Source: an uncultured Campylobacter sp.
GTDB lineage: Bacteria > Campylobacterota > Campylobacteria > Campylobacterales > Campylobacteraceae
Assembly (NCBI GenBank): GCA_934728065.1
Contig: CAKVDW010000009.1
Span: 1 to 64,000 of the forward strand
Direction: 5' to 3'
Length of the DNA stretch: 64,000 bases
The notes beneath the pieces are model-generated. The model did not search any database. It had not been told where the DNA came from and saw only the letters and a program-made list of their open reading frames with translations. Positions 24,671 through 33,827 of the stretch are shown piece by piece. Numbering within the stretch: the stretch's first letter is position 1; the number at the start of each line of letters is the position of its first letter. The position numbers were made by a program, and so were the translations under genes.

Positions 24671-24968
24671 TTTTTCTCCTTTTTGGCGGCTTGTCTTTGA
24701 GCGAATTTTGCTTCGGCTAACGCCTCGCAACCCGTTGGGTCGCGGGAGCTTGAAAAAAGCTCAAATCACGCACGCACAAGTGCGCTCATTTCGCTTTTTT
24801 CTACGCAACCCACGAACTTCATCTCAAAATTCTGCGCCTTTGTCCTCTTTCGTTAAAAAACATTTCGTCATTGCAAGAATTTGTCATAAGCAAATTCGTG
24901 GCAATTCATAATAAATTTCACGCTCTCACCGTGAATTCACCTCAAAACCCCGAAAAATTCGGGGTAAA
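24671..24968. other. Spacer between lctP and lutA with hairpins and repeat-like DNA
   Basis: It contains the lctP terminator, a TTCAC/GTGAA hairpin at about 24917-24936, a GCAACCCGTTGGGTCGC palindrome (about 24727-24743) also found at about 1505-1520, and CACGCACAAGTGCG at about 24768. No gene seen. Confidence 0.5.
24948..24964 (-). terminator. Intrinsic terminator after lctP
   Basis: CCCCGAA-TTT-TTCGGGG read on the minus strand, followed by TTTTGAGG, four bases after the lctP stop region. Confidence 0.75.
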
Positions 24969-26630
24969 TCATTTCGCCAAAGGCACTATGTCAGGGATAA
25001 TGCCTGTGAGGAAAAAGGCTATAATAAGCGTCCAAATGCCTAAAAGCAGGATAAATCCTATGGAATACTTAATTGTAAATCTAAATAACTCAGATTCCTT
25101 ACCTACAAGTCCAACAGCAGCGCAAGCTATGGCAATGCTTTGCGGGCTTATCATCTTACCAACAACGCCACCAACTGAATTTGCAGCCAAGAATAAGGTT
25201 TCTTTTATACCCAAAGCATTTGCTGTTACTTGTTGTAAAGGACCAAAAAGCAAGTTCGCGCTTGTGTCTGAGCCTGTTAGGAAAACGCCTATCCAGCCTA
25301 TGACTGGGCTAAAGAAAGCAAAGGCGTTGCCTGTGGTTGAAAAGGCTGTGCCAAGTGTGCCGCTCATACCAGAATTTTTGGCGATAAAAGCAAACGCCAC
25401 AACCAAGCCGATAGTAATGCAAGGAATTGCCATTTCTTTGAGCGTATCACCAAGCGCTTCTTCTACTATATCGGATTTAATACGCAAGAAAAGTATGGTG
25501 AGTATGGCTGCGATTAAAATAGCTGTTCCACCTTGAAAGGCGATTAAATTTATCGGCAAGTTAAAGCTTACAGGTTTGCCACCTGTATCAACAATAGCTC
25601 CTATAATATTATTAAAGCTAAGTGTTACTTGAGTATAATCAAAGGCTGCTCCTTTGCCAAAAAACGCCTTAAACCAAGGTTGAGTCCAAATGACAATGCA
25701 AGCAATCAACAAAATAAAAGGCAACCACGCTTTAAGCACCGCGCCAAGCGACAGCTGCGAGTGGTTTGTAAAGTCCTTGACATCATCAAGGCGAAATATA
25801 TTTTTAACCTTCCAAAATTTCAAAAAGATTGTGGTGCAAGCAAGAGAAACCACAGCTGAAACAATGTCAGGAAGTTCTGCGCCAAGATAGTTTGAGCTTA
25901 AAAACTGCGTTGCAGTAAAGCTTACAGCAGTAACCAAAATGGCTGGGAAAGTCTCTTTCACGCCCTTAATGCCGTCCATCAAAAAGACGATGAAAAAAGG
26001 CACTGTTAAGCTCAAAGGCACAAGCATTCGTCCAACCATAGCTGAAACAGCGTGTTGTTCTACTCCAACCAAATTTGACATAGCAATAATAGGAATTCCA
26101 ACCGCTCCAAAAGCCACAGGTGCGGTATTTGCGATGAGACAAAGTCCAGCAGCATAAAGTGGTTTTAAACCTAAACCAACAAGCAAGGCGGCTGTGATTG
26201 CCACAGGTCCGCCAAAGCCAATCGCACCTTCTAAAAACGAGCCAAAGCAAAAGCCGATTAAAATGACTTGAATTCTATGGTCTGGCGTGATGCTCATAAC
26301 GCTTTCTTTGATAACCTCAAAACTGCCTGATTTTACAGAAAGCTTATATAAGAAAATCGCCGCGATGATAATCCACGCAATAGGCCACATACCTTGCGCA
26401 AAACCTTGCACAAAACTCGCTCCAATGAGCGAAAAGGGCATATTATAAGCAAACATTGCCACTACTGTGGCTACTATAACTGTGATAAAACCTGCTATAT
26501 AACCTTTCATCTTAAAAGCAAGCAAACAAAGTAAAAAGCACAAAATCGGCAAAAAAGCCACTATTGCACTTAACCAAATATTACCAAGTGGGTCATAAAT
26601 AACTTGATAAGGTGTTTGTGTGAAATCCAT
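24969..26630 (-). CDS. lctP: L-lactate permease (LctP/LldP family)
   Basis: The 553-aa polytopic transporter has about 13 hydrophobic segments. Family landmarks are GFCFGSFLEGAIGFGGPVAI, NTAPVAFGAVGIPI and GVFLTGSDTSANLLFGPLQQ, including the conserved glycine-rich pore segments. It imports L-lactate for LutABC. A hairpin terminator follows. Upstream is a T13/A13 homopolymer (26712-26724) 82 bases before the start, possibly influencing the promoter. Confidence 0.95.
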   Translation of the reverse strand: MDFTQTPYQVIYDPLGNIWLSAIVAFLPILCFLLCLLAFKMKGYIAGFITVIVATVVAMFAYNMPFSLIGASFVQGFAQGMWPIAWIIIAAIFLYKLSVKSGSFEVIKESVMSITPDHRIQVILIGFCFGSFLEGAIGFGGPVAITAALLVGLGLKPLYAAGLCLIANTAPVAFGAVGIPIIAMSNLVGVEQHAVSAMVGRMLVPLSLTVPFFIVFLMDGIKGVKETFPAILVTAVSFTATQFLSSNYLGAELPDIVSAVVSLACTTIFLKFWKVKNIFRLDDVKDFTNHSQLSLGAVLKAWLPFILLIACIVIWTQPWFKAFFGKGAAFDYTQVTLSFNNIIGAIVDTGGKPVSFNLPINLIAFQGGTAILIAAILTILFLRIKSDIVEEALGDTLKEMAIPCITIGLVVAFAFIAKNSGMSGTLGTAFSTTGNAFAFFSPVIGWIGVFLTGSDTSANLLFGPLQQVTANALGIKETLFLAANSVGGVVGKMISPQSIAIACAAVGLVGKESELFRFTIKYSIGFILLLGIWTLIIAFFLTGIIPDIVPLAK

Positions 26631-26993
26631 AGAATCTCCTTTAAAAAATTTTGTATTTTTATATTATGCTTTTAATTTTTTAATAAACAAAGTTAAATTT
26701 ACAAAATATCGTTTTTTTTTTTTTATTGTGTAAAAAATTAAGACTTTTTAAGGGATAAATTTACAAATAAATAAAATTTTATTAACCTTGAAAAAAGGCT
26801 TTTATAAAGAGAATATCCATTAAAAAGCAAGTTAAATCAAGCCTTTGTTCTTAAAAGTGCATTCTGCAAACATAAACAAGCTTTTAAAAAATATAAATAA
26901 TTTTAAAAATTTAATCAAAATTTAATAATTTTTTAAGTTTTAAAGCATATAATTTTGCTTTCAATATCGAAAATATAAGGTTTTGCTACAATT
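26631..26993. other. Divergent regulatory region between lctP and the DUF4492-cydAB operon
   Basis: This very AT-rich 363-base stretch contains the T13 tract at 26712-26724 and the -10 box TATAAT at 26948-26953 for the cyd operon. The minus-strand frame 26961-27248 is a shadow of the DUF4492 gene. Confidence 0.55.
26948..26953 (+). promoter_or_regulatory. -10 box of the DUF4492-cydAB operon
   Basis: GCATATAATTTTG with TATAAT at 26948-26953, about 41 bases before the ATG at 26994. Confidence 0.45.
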
Positions 26994-27230
26994 ATGTGTG
27001 TTTTTAAGCGTTTTTTTAGTCTTGGCTTTGCTGTTTTTAATTTTTACTTGCAAGGTTTTCGTGCTATGAAACTTGGTAAGACCTTGTGGCTGGTGATTTT
27101 GATTAAGCTTTTTGTGATGTTTTTTGTTTTGAAAGCCTTTATTTTTAACACAAATTTCAAAAGCATTTACAAAGATGAAGCAAGTCAAAGTCAGTTCGTG
27201 CTTGAAAATCTCACAAAAACAAAGGAGTAA
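26994..27230 (+). CDS. DUF4492-family small membrane protein upstream of cydA
   Basis: The 78-aa protein has an amphipathic start (FNFYLQGFRAMKLGKTLW) and one transmembrane helix (VILIKLFVMFFVLKAFIFN). The F-Y-x-x-G-F-R-x-M-x-x-G-K-T-L-W pattern is that of DUF4492, a family I recall just before cydAB in Bacteroidetes and Campylobacterota. It ends 2 bases before cydA, so co-translation and a role with the bd-type oxidase are likely but unproven. The start at 26994 has a poor ribosome binding site; the conserved FYLQGF block requires a start before it. Confidence 0.7.
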   Translation: MCVFKRFFSLGFAVFNFYLQGFRAMKLGKTLWLVILIKLFVMFFVLKAFIFNTNFKSIYKDEASQSQFVLENLTKTKE

Positions 27231-27232
27231 AA

Positions 27233-28750
27233 ATGGCTGAAGTATCAAGCGTGGATTGGAGCAGAGCGCAGTTTGCGCTTACTGCGATTTACCACTTTTT
27301 ATTTGTGCCGCTCACACTTGGGTTGAGCTTTATGCTCGCTATTATGGAGACTATCTATGTCAAAACAGGCGATGAAAAATGGCTTAAAATCACCAAATTC
27401 TGGCTCACTCTTTTTGCCATAAATTTCGCTATCGGCGTGGCTACGGGCATTATAATGGAATTTGAGTTTGGCACAAATTGGGCTAATTACAGCTGGTTTG
27501 TGGGGGACATTTTCGGAGCACCGCTTGCGGTGGAGGGCATAATGGCGTTTTTCCTTGAAGCGACATTCTTTGCGGTAATGTTTTTTGGCTGGAACAAAGT
27601 ATCAAAGGGCTTTCACTTGTTTTCGACTTGGTGCGTTGCCATAGGCAGCAACCTTTCAGCCCTTTGGATACTCGTGGCAAACGGCTGGATGCAGTATCCT
27701 GTGGGTATGGCGTTTAACCCCGACACCGCGCGCAACGAAATGCAAAGCTTTTTTGAAGTCGCCCTTTCGCCTGTGGCGGTGAGTAAGTTTTTGCATACCA
27801 TAGGCAGCGGTTATGTCATCTCCGCACTCTTTGTGATGGGCATTTCGGCGTGGTTTTTACTCCGCAAACGCCACACAGGCGAAGCTAAGCGAAGTTTGGT
27901 TGTGGCAAGCAGCTTTGGGCTGATTTGCTCGGTGTTTTTGTTTGTAAGCGGCGATGAGAGCGCATACCGCGTAACTCAAACTCAACCGATGAAACTAGCG
28001 GCTATGGAGGGCTTATACAGGGGCGAACACCGCGCTGGGCTTGTCGCTTTTGGGATTTTAAACCCTGACAAAAAGCCAGACAACAACGAAAGCGTGTTTT
28101 TGTTTGACTTAGAAATTCCTTATGCGCTTTCTATACTTGGCAACCGCGACCCAAACAGCTTTGTGCCGGGCATTGAAGACTTAGTTTTTGGCAACGAAGC
28201 AAAGGGCGTTCGCTCCATACAAGAAAGGATAAATAACGGCAAAATAGCCGTTTCAGCCTTGAAAGATTATAAGATAGCAAAAGAAAACAACGACAGCGAG
28301 CAAATGCAGGCGAGCAAAATTCAGCTTGAAGCGAATTTCAAGGACTTTGGCTATGGCTACCTTGACAAGCCCGAAGACGCCGTGCCGCCCATCGCGCTTA
28401 CTTTTTACACCTTTCACTTGATGGTTGCGCTTGGAAGCTTGTTTTTCTTGCTTTTCATCGTGGTGCTTTATCTTTCTATGGCAAATGAGATTGAGAAATT
28501 CCGCAAGATTTTGTGGCTTTGCGTGTGGTTTATCCCGCTTGGTTTTGTCGCGACTGAGGCTGGCTGGATAGTGGCTGAGGTGGGCAGACAACCTTGGGCT
28601 ATACAGGATTTAATGCCTGTTGGCATCGCGGCTACAAATTTAAGCAGCGTGAATGTGCAAATTTCATTTTGGCTTTTTGCCGTGCTTTTTACGGCACTCT
28701 TGCTTGCTGAGCTTAAAATAATGCTCAGCGCGATAAAAAAAGGATTTTAA
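27233..28750 (+). CDS. cydA: Cytochrome bd-type (cyanide-insensitive) quinol oxidase subunit I
   Basis: The 505-aa inner membrane subunit carries the quinol site and haems. It starts DWSRAQFALTAIYHFLFVPL with the conserved N-terminal His, and has the GRQPWAIQDLMPV motif, with a short Q-loop. The short Q-loop is typical of the CioA branch; in C. jejuni this oxidase is called CioAB. The enzyme reduces oxygen using menaquinol. The start has AAAGGAGTAAAA. It is directly followed by subunit II. Confidence 0.95.
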   Translation: MAEVSSVDWSRAQFALTAIYHFLFVPLTLGLSFMLAIMETIYVKTGDEKWLKITKFWLTLFAINFAIGVATGIIMEFEFGTNWANYSWFVGDIFGAPLAVEGIMAFFLEATFFAVMFFGWNKVSKGFHLFSTWCVAIGSNLSALWILVANGWMQYPVGMAFNPDTARNEMQSFFEVALSPVAVSKFLHTIGSGYVISALFVMGISAWFLLRKRHTGEAKRSLVVASSFGLICSVFLFVSGDESAYRVTQTQPMKLAAMEGLYRGEHRAGLVAFGILNPDKKPDNNESVFLFDLEIPYALSILGNRDPNSFVPGIEDLVFGNEAKGVRSIQERINNGKIAVSALKDYKIAKENNDSEQMQASKIQLEANFKDFGYGYLDKPEDAVPPIALTFYTFHLMVALGSLFFLLFIVVLYLSMANEIEKFRKILWLCVWFIPLGFVATEAGWIVAEVGRQPWAIQDLMPVGIAATNLSSVNVQISFWLFAVLFTALLLAELKIMLSAIKKGF

Positions 28751-29878
28751 ATGTTTTTTGGTTTAGATTTAGAGGGACTTCAAATTTACTGGTGGGTAGT
28801 TTTAAGCTTGCTTGGCGGGCTTTTGGTGTTTATGTTTTTCGTGCAAGGCGGACAAACCTTAATCGATGAGTTAAGCGAAAACGAGCTTGAAAAAACAATG
28901 CTCATAAATTCGCTCGGACGCAAGTGGGAGCTTGGCTTTACCACGCTTGTGCTTTTTGGCGGGGCGGCTTTTGCGGCGTTTCCGCTTTTTTACGCTACGA
29001 GCTTTGGCGGGGCTTACTGGGCGTGGCTTGCGATTTTATTTTGCTTTATTTTACAAGCAGTAAGCTATGAATACCGCAAAAAAGAGGGCAACATTTACGG
29101 CGCAAAAACCTTTGAAATTTTTCTCAAAATCAACGGCTTTTTGGGCGTTTTTTTAATCGGCGTTGCGTTAAGTAGCTTTTTTAGCGGCTCACATTTTGTT
29201 TTAAACGAGCAAAATTTCGTCCTTTGGCAAAGCAAATGGCGAGGTTTAGAGCTTTTAGCAAACCCTTACAACTACCTTTTAGGCTTTGCGCTTGTGTTTT
29301 TAAGCCGAATTTTAGGGCTTGCATACTTTATGAACAACATAAACGATGAAAACATTCGCGCAAAAATCCCCAAAAAAGCACTTTTAAACAGCCTTTTGTT
29401 TTTGGTGTTTTTCCTTGCCTTTTTGGGCTTTATCTTTGCAAAAGACGGCTTTGTCTTGGGCGCAAGCGGGGTTGAAATTCAGCCAAATGCTTATTTGCTC
29501 GCCTTTTTGCAAAATTTATTTTTGCTTGTCATCTTGCTTGTGGGCGTTGTTTTCGCACTTTGTGGCATTTATTTGCTTTGCTTTAAAAAATGTGTTTGCG
29601 CCATTTGGAGCTTGGGACTTGGTAGCGTTTTAGCTGTCTTTGCCCTGCTTTTAAGTCTTGGGCTTGGCGGAGGCGTGTTTTATCCGTCTATCAGTGCTTT
29701 GCAAAGCTCTTTGAGTATCAAAAACGCGAGCAGTAGTTATTATACTTTAAGCGTGATGGCTTTTGTGTCCTTGTTTGTGCCTTTTGTGCTGGCTTACATA
29801 AGCTATGTGTGGCGAGCTATGGATAAGGTAAAAATCACCAAAGACGAGCTGAGCCAAACTCATCATCATTTTTATTAA
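28751..29878 (+). CDS. cydB: Cytochrome bd-type quinol oxidase subunit II
   Basis: The 375-aa membrane protein begins LQIYWWVVLSLLGGLLVFMF and has about nine hydrophobic helices, matching the CydB/CioB family. Its ATG follows the cydA stop with no gap and AAAAAGGATTTTAA as binding site. It stabilises the haem-bearing subunit I. Confidence 0.93.
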   Translation: MFFGLDLEGLQIYWWVVLSLLGGLLVFMFFVQGGQTLIDELSENELEKTMLINSLGRKWELGFTTLVLFGGAAFAAFPLFYATSFGGAYWAWLAILFCFILQAVSYEYRKKEGNIYGAKTFEIFLKINGFLGVFLIGVALSSFFSGSHFVLNEQNFVLWQSKWRGLELLANPYNYLLGFALVFLSRILGLAYFMNNINDENIRAKIPKKALLNSLLFLVFFLAFLGFIFAKDGFVLGASGVEIQPNAYLLAFLQNLFLLVILLVGVVFALCGIYLLCFKKCVCAIWSLGLGSVLAVFALLLSLGLGGGVFYPSISALQSSLSIKNASSSYYTLSVMAFVSLFVPFVLAYISYVWRAMDKVKITKDELSQTHHHFY

Positions 29879-29888
29879 GGGAGAAAGA

Positions 29889-29990
29889 ATGGAAGCTTTG
29901 TTTTTACTTGCTTGGCCACTAACGATTTATTTAAGTTATAAATTCATTAGACTCAACATAAAACAGCTTGAAAAGCTAGAAAAACTTTAA
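29889..29990 (+). CDS. CioY/CydX-like 33-aa small membrane protein
   Basis: A 33-codon ORF 10 bases after cydB with a good binding site (AGGGAGAAAGA). It encodes one transmembrane segment (EALFLLAWPLTIYLSYKFI) and a positively charged tail (KQLEKLEKL). Small proteins of this type (CydX, and the C. jejuni protein I recall as CioY) are subunits of bd oxidases. A terminator follows at once, so it is the last gene of the operon. Confidence 0.85.
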   Translation: MEALFLLAWPLTIYLSYKFIRLNIKQLEKLEKL

Positions 29991-29991
29991 C

Positions 29992-30014
29992 TTACTCGCT
30001 TTAAGGGCGAGTAA
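29992..30014 (+). terminator. Intrinsic terminator after the cyd operon
   Basis: TTACTCGC and GCGAGTAA form an 8-base-pair stem around a 7-base loop, followed by AATTTATC. It lies between convergent cyd and moaA transcripts and may work on both. Confidence 0.7.
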
Positions 30015-30044
30015 AATTTATCAACTTTAAACATTATAACCAGC

Positions 30045-31016
30045 TCAACCGCCCGTTTGGTAAAAGGCTCTTGCAGAAATGTCATCTTTTTGCATCGCCT
30101 CGCTCCATTTGTTTTTTTCGGGCTTGTTTTGAAGCACCTTTTTTAGCACCTTTAAAGCGCCCTTTATGTCGCCATTTCGCACGGCTTTTTGAACGCTTAA
30201 AGCCTCATCATAGTAAAGGCAAGGTATCAGCAAGCCCTCAGCACTGAGCCTTATGCGGTTGCAGCTTTGGCAAAACTCACTGCTGTGCGGGTCGATAATC
30301 CCAAAAAAATACCCATCATCAAGGCGGTAAAGTTTGCTTGGCGAGTGTGGGCTTTTAGTAGCGTCTAAAAAGCTAAATTTTTGGCTTAAAATTTGCAAAA
30401 TTTCACTGCGGTTTAGCCCTTTGAGCTGTCCGTAAGCGTGGTGATTTTCCATAAATTCTATAAAGCGGATTTGGATATTTTTGCTTTTTGCAAATTCAAG
30501 CAAATCACACAACTCATCATCATTTAAGCCCTTTAAAGCCACGCAATTAAGCTTGATTTTTAAGCCGCATTTCATCGCCTCATCAATGCCCGCAAGCACT
30601 TCGTTTAGCACTTCTTTTTGGGCGATTTTTTTAGCTTTTTGCGGATTTAGCGTGTCAAGGGAAATGTTTATGCGGCAAAGTCCAGCGTTTTTGAGCTTTT
30701 GGGCTAAATTTTTTAGCAAAAATCCGTTTGTGGTAAGGGCTAAATCAATATGCGGCGCATAATCTTTTATCATTTTGATAAACTCGCTTAAATTCTCACG
30801 CAACAGCGGTTCGCCACCTGTTAGGCGGATTTTTTTCACGCCCTCATCAATGGCAAGTTTGACAAACAAAAAAAGCTCATCAAAGCTCAGCAACTTCTCA
30901 TCTGGGGCGTAGTCAAAAGGCACTTTTGGCATACAATATAAACAGCGAAAATTGCACCTTTGGGTAAGCGAAATTCGCAAGTAGTCAATAACCCGTCCGT
31001 AGCTATCTTGCAGCAT
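30045..31016 (-). CDS. moaA: GTP 3',8-cyclase, molybdenum cofactor synthesis
   Basis: This radical SAM enzyme is the first step from GTP to cyclic pyranopterin monophosphate. The 323-aa protein has the N-terminal cluster CNFRCLYC (C21, C25, C28), the C-terminal cluster CQSCNRIR plus a later Cys, and ends in the essential Gly-Gly (YQTGG). It feeds the Mo cofactor to enzymes such as the two molybdopterin oxidoreductases at 56-61 kb. It is the last gene of the UbiA-family operon, starting right after the preceding stop. Confidence 0.95.
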   Translation of the reverse strand: MLQDSYGRVIDYLRISLTQRCNFRCLYCMPKVPFDYAPDEKLLSFDELFLFVKLAIDEGVKKIRLTGGEPLLRENLSEFIKMIKDYAPHIDLALTTNGFLLKNLAQKLKNAGLCRINISLDTLNPQKAKKIAQKEVLNEVLAGIDEAMKCGLKIKLNCVALKGLNDDELCDLLEFAKSKNIQIRFIEFMENHHAYGQLKGLNRSEILQILSQKFSFLDATKSPHSPSKLYRLDDGYFFGIIDPHSSEFCQSCNRIRLSAEGLLIPCLYYDEALSVQKAVRNGDIKGALKVLKKVLQNKPEKNKWSEAMQKDDISARAFYQTGG

Positions 31017-31520
31017 TTACAAAAGCTCTTTCATTTTAAGCGTAAATTCAACATTGCCCGTTGAAATGCGTAAATCTTTAGCAATTTGCTCGACACTTTT
31101 TCCTTGATGAAAAAGCTCGGTGATTTTTTGCTCTTCATTCACAAAGTCTGGGGTAAGTTTGCTCATATTTTGCGCCTTTTGCTCTAAATTCGACAAGCGA
31201 TTTTCTTGTTCATTTTGAAAATCCTCAACCACCTTTTCAAAGCCTTGCAAGCTCTTTAAAATAGGCAAAATTTTGCTATTAATTTCTCTATCAAGCGAAA
31301 ATTTAACCTCATCTTTAATCGCATCAGCATCAAGGCTTTGTGAATCCGCCTTTTCTTCAAGCTCTTTGCGAATGTAGTGTATATCTTTGTTAATGTCCTC
31401 CACTGCTCGTTCAAGCTTTTGAATTTTAGCTATATTTTCCTTATCTTTGATGAAAAAATAAGCCAAACTCGCCAAAAGCAAGATAAATACAAAAATGATA
31501 TACAGTAGCTCTTCACTCAT
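31017..31520 (-). CDS. Membrane-anchored coiled-coil protein with C-terminal HTH-like segment
   Basis: The 167-aa protein has an N-terminal transmembrane helix (LLYIIFVFILLLASLAYFFI), a long coiled coil (about 25-120), and an end (TELFHQGKSVEQIAKDLRIS) that reads like a small helix-turn-helix. The same arrangement occurs in a conserved Campylobacter gene next to moaA. Function unknown. It overlaps the upstream gene by 8 bases. Confidence 0.75.
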   Translation of the reverse strand: MSEELLYIIFVFILLLASLAYFFIKDKENIAKIQKLERAVEDINKDIHYIRKELEEKADSQSLDADAIKDEVKFSLDREINSKILPILKSLQGFEKVVEDFQNEQENRLSNLEQKAQNMSKLTPDFVNEEQKITELFHQGKSVEQIAKDLRISTGNVEFTLKMKELL

Positions 31521-32007
31521 TGTTTTGTCCTTTCGTAGCGTTAATCATCTGTCTTTGCATTTCAACCACAAAAATATCATAAGAGTTTTTATCCTCTTTT
31601 TTCATTTGGGTAATGAGTGCTTGTGTTGAATTTAAAGCCTTGAAAAAAAAGCTTATGTTTTGATGATTTATCTCTATACGAGCATAATACAAAGCCTCTT
31701 CTTGCAAACACTCATCATTTAGCCTTATGCCATCAAAGGCTATGCCAGAAATTTTGCTCTCTTTTTTCAAGCTCAAAAAGGAATTTTTTTGATATATTTT
31801 ATCCTCAAGCTTTATAAAATCATCTTTAAGGCTTAAAAGCAAATTAAACAAAAGCTCCTCGCCCTCGCTAAAATTCACCTTATTAGCAAGCTTTTTCCAT
31901 TTGCTTACAGCACTGTTGCTTATTTGATTAAATTCTTGCAAAAAGGCTAAATTTTCGCCATCACAAAGCTCAAATTCAATCTTTAACGCTGTGTCAAAAA
32001 ATTTCAT
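31513..32007 (-). CDS. Conserved hypothetical cytoplasmic protein
   Basis: The 164-aa product (MKFFDTALKIEFELCDGENL and on) has no signal or membrane segment; it is rich in helices and contains no recognised domain. The ATG at 32007 overlaps the UbiA stop (ATGA), which favours it over the upstream start at 32019. Co-transcribed with the UbiA-family gene and moaA. Function unknown. Confidence 0.75.
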   Translation of the reverse strand: MKFFDTALKIEFELCDGENLAFLQEFNQISNSAVSKWKKLANKVNFSEGEELLFNLLLSLKDDFIKLEDKIYQKNSFLSLKKESKISGIAFDGIRLNDECLQEEALYYARIEINHQNISFFFKALNSTQALITQMKKEDKNSYDIFVVEMQRQMINATKGQNNE

Positions 32008-32894
32008 CGTCCCACCCAAAAATCAAGCAAGATAAAAATAAAAAAAACTATGCTTAAATACCCATTTAAAGTAAAAAACGCCTTGTCAATTTTAGCGAAA
32101 TTGCCCCGCACGATTTTATGCTCAAAAAACAAAATCACCCCACTTATCAAAATGCCCGCATAAGCGATAAAACCAAGCTTTGCCACGCTTGCAAAAAGCA
32201 GCCAAAACACCACAGCCAAGCAGTGAAAAAGTGCTGAAATAAAAAAAGTCGCGTTTTTGCCAAATTTCGCAGGGATTGAGTGCAACCCAGTCTTTTTGTC
32301 ATACTCCATATCCTGCAAGGCATAAAGCAAGTCAAAACCAGCCGTCCAAAACATAACGCCAAGACACAAAATAACGCTATAAATGTGAATTTCATCTAAA
32401 ATCAGCACACTTGCAGCAATGGGCGCAAGCCCCAAGCAAAAGCCGAGCACAAGGTGAGCTAGGGCTGAAAAACGCTTAAAAGCTGAATAAGAAGCCAGCA
32501 CAAACAGCACAAAAAAGCTAAGTTTAAAGGCAAGAGCGTTGATAAAACAACAAACAGCCACGAAAATAAGGGCATTTACAATGATAAAACCAAACACAAA
32601 GCCGCGTCCTATACGCCCGCTGATATTTGGACGGCTTGCACAACGCGGATTGTCTTTGTCTATATCCTCGTCCATTAAGCGATTTACCGCCATAGCGAAA
32701 TTTCGCGCACTCACAGCAGCTATAATGCCTAAAATAACAGCCTTTGTAAAGGTAGGAGTGCCGTCAAATCCTATATCATCGGCGACTTTATAGCCCACAA
32801 GCATAGAGCTAAACAAAAAAGGCAGGGCAAAAACCGAGTGTTTAAAGACGATTAAGTCCAAAATGTCCTTGATTTTTGTTACAAAACCGTTCAT
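32004..32894 (-). CDS. UbiA-family prenyltransferase, probably menaquinone pathway (MqnP-like)
   Basis: The 296-aa membrane protein has the two Asp-rich Mg-prenyl-diphosphate motifs: NRLMDEDIDKDNPRC near 68-82 and the second in LYALQDMEYDKKTG. About eight hydrophobic helices are visible. It would be annotated UbiA (4-hydroxybenzoate prenyltransferase), but campylobacters make menaquinone by the futalosine route, so MqnP is the likelier role. It is divergent from miaA. Confidence 0.85.
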   Translation of the reverse strand: MNGFVTKIKDILDLIVFKHSVFALPFLFSSMLVGYKVADDIGFDGTPTFTKAVILGIIAAVSARNFAMAVNRLMDEDIDKDNPRCASRPNISGRIGRGFVFGFIIVNALIFVAVCCFINALAFKLSFFVLFVLASYSAFKRFSALAHLVLGFCLGLAPIAASVLILDEIHIYSVILCLGVMFWTAGFDLLYALQDMEYDKKTGLHSIPAKFGKNATFFISALFHCLAVVFWLLFASVAKLGFIAYAGILISGVILFFEHKIVRGNFAKIDKAFFTLNGYLSIVFFIFILLDFWVGR

Positions 32895-32915
32895 CTTTTC
32901 TCTTTAAATTTTTGC

Positions 32916-32921
32916 TATGAT
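32916..32921 (+). promoter_or_regulatory. Extended -10 of miaA
   Basis: TTTTTGCTATGAT with the hexamer at 32916-32921, 40 bases before the miaA ATG. Confidence 0.45.
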
Positions 32922-32960
32922 TTTACTAAAATTTTATGAATTTAGGGAAAGTTTTGCAAA

Positions 32961-33827
32961 ATGTTTTTTGAATTTGCACTGATTGGCACAACGGCAAGCG
33001 GAAAAAGTGAGCTAGCAAATGCCATTGCGAGCGAGTTTGAAGCTATTATTTTAAGCCTTGATAGCCTGTGCGTGTATAAAGAGATAAACATAGCCTCAGC
33101 AAAGCCTGATAAAACAGCACTTGAAAGAGTGGAGCATTTTGGCGTGAATTTATTAAGCGTGGCGGACAAATTTAATGTTGCGCTTTTTTTTGATGAGTAT
33201 AAAAGGGCGAGAAAACGGGCTTTTGAGTTTGATAAAGCCCTTATCATCGTGGGCGGAACGAGCTTTTATTTAAGAGCGTTGATGAGTGGGCTAAGTCAAA
33301 ATGTGCCTGAAAGCACCACGCCTTTGAGTAATGATGCCATTTTTGCGCTGATGAGCGAGCTTGACAAAAACGCTAAAATCGCACCAAATGACACTTACCG
33401 CTTGCGAAAATGGCTTGGCATTTACGAAAACACGGGGCAAATTCCAAGTGAGTTTCAAAAAAATTCCTTGCAAGAACCTTTAATCAAAGAGCTTGAAATT
33501 TTTGAACTTGTCGTGGATAAAGAAAATTTAAGGCAAAAAGTGGAATTTCGCACGCAAAATATGCTTAAAATGGGGCTTGTTGATGAAGCGCGTGCCTTGT
33601 TTGCCAAATTTGATGAGAGCTTAAAGCCCTTAAATTCCATAGGTTTAAAAGAATGCAAGGACTTTTTAGCTGGTAAAATCGCTCAATCCGAGCTTGCCAC
33701 TCTCATCAACACGCACACTATGCAGCTTGCCAAACGCCAACGCACCTTTAATAAAAAATTCAAAAGCATAAAGCTTCAAAGCGACAAGTGCCTTGAAATT
33801 TTAAGACAAAAATTCACAAAAGGCTAG
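32961..33827 (+). CDS. miaA: tRNA dimethylallyltransferase
   Basis: This enzyme adds a dimethylallyl group to A37 of tRNAs reading UNN codons. The 288-aa protein has the P-loop GTTASGKS (9-16), the LDSLCVYKEINIASAKP block and the INTHTMQLAKRQRTFNKKF end that binds tRNA. Binding site AGGGAAAG before the ATG. Its stop overlaps the stop of pflA on the other strand by 4 bases. Confidence 0.93.
   Translation: MFFEFALIGTTASGKSELANAIASEFEAIILSLDSLCVYKEINIASAKPDKTALERVEHFGVNLLSVADKFNVALFFDEYKRARKRAFEFDKALIIVGGTSFYLRALMSGLSQNVPESTTPLSNDAIFALMSELDKNAKIAPNDTYRLRKWLGIYENTGQIPSEFQKNSLQEPLIKELEIFELVVDKENLRQKVEFRTQNMLKMGLVDEARALFAKFDESLKPLNSIGLKECKDFLAGKIAQSELATLINTHTMQLAKRQRTFNKKFKSIKLQSDKCLEILRQKFTKG

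Noticed and set aside
24871-25536. Long plus-strand open frame (221 codons) over lctP
   Set aside because: It is antisense to the well-supported lactate permease, has no ribosome binding site and shows repetitive Lys/Pro/Ser composition typical of a shadow frame.
32004-32894. Calling the UbiA-family gene a ubiquinone enzyme
   Set aside because: Campylobacter uses menaquinone made by the futalosine route, so a ubiquinone role is unlikely; the symbol was left empty.
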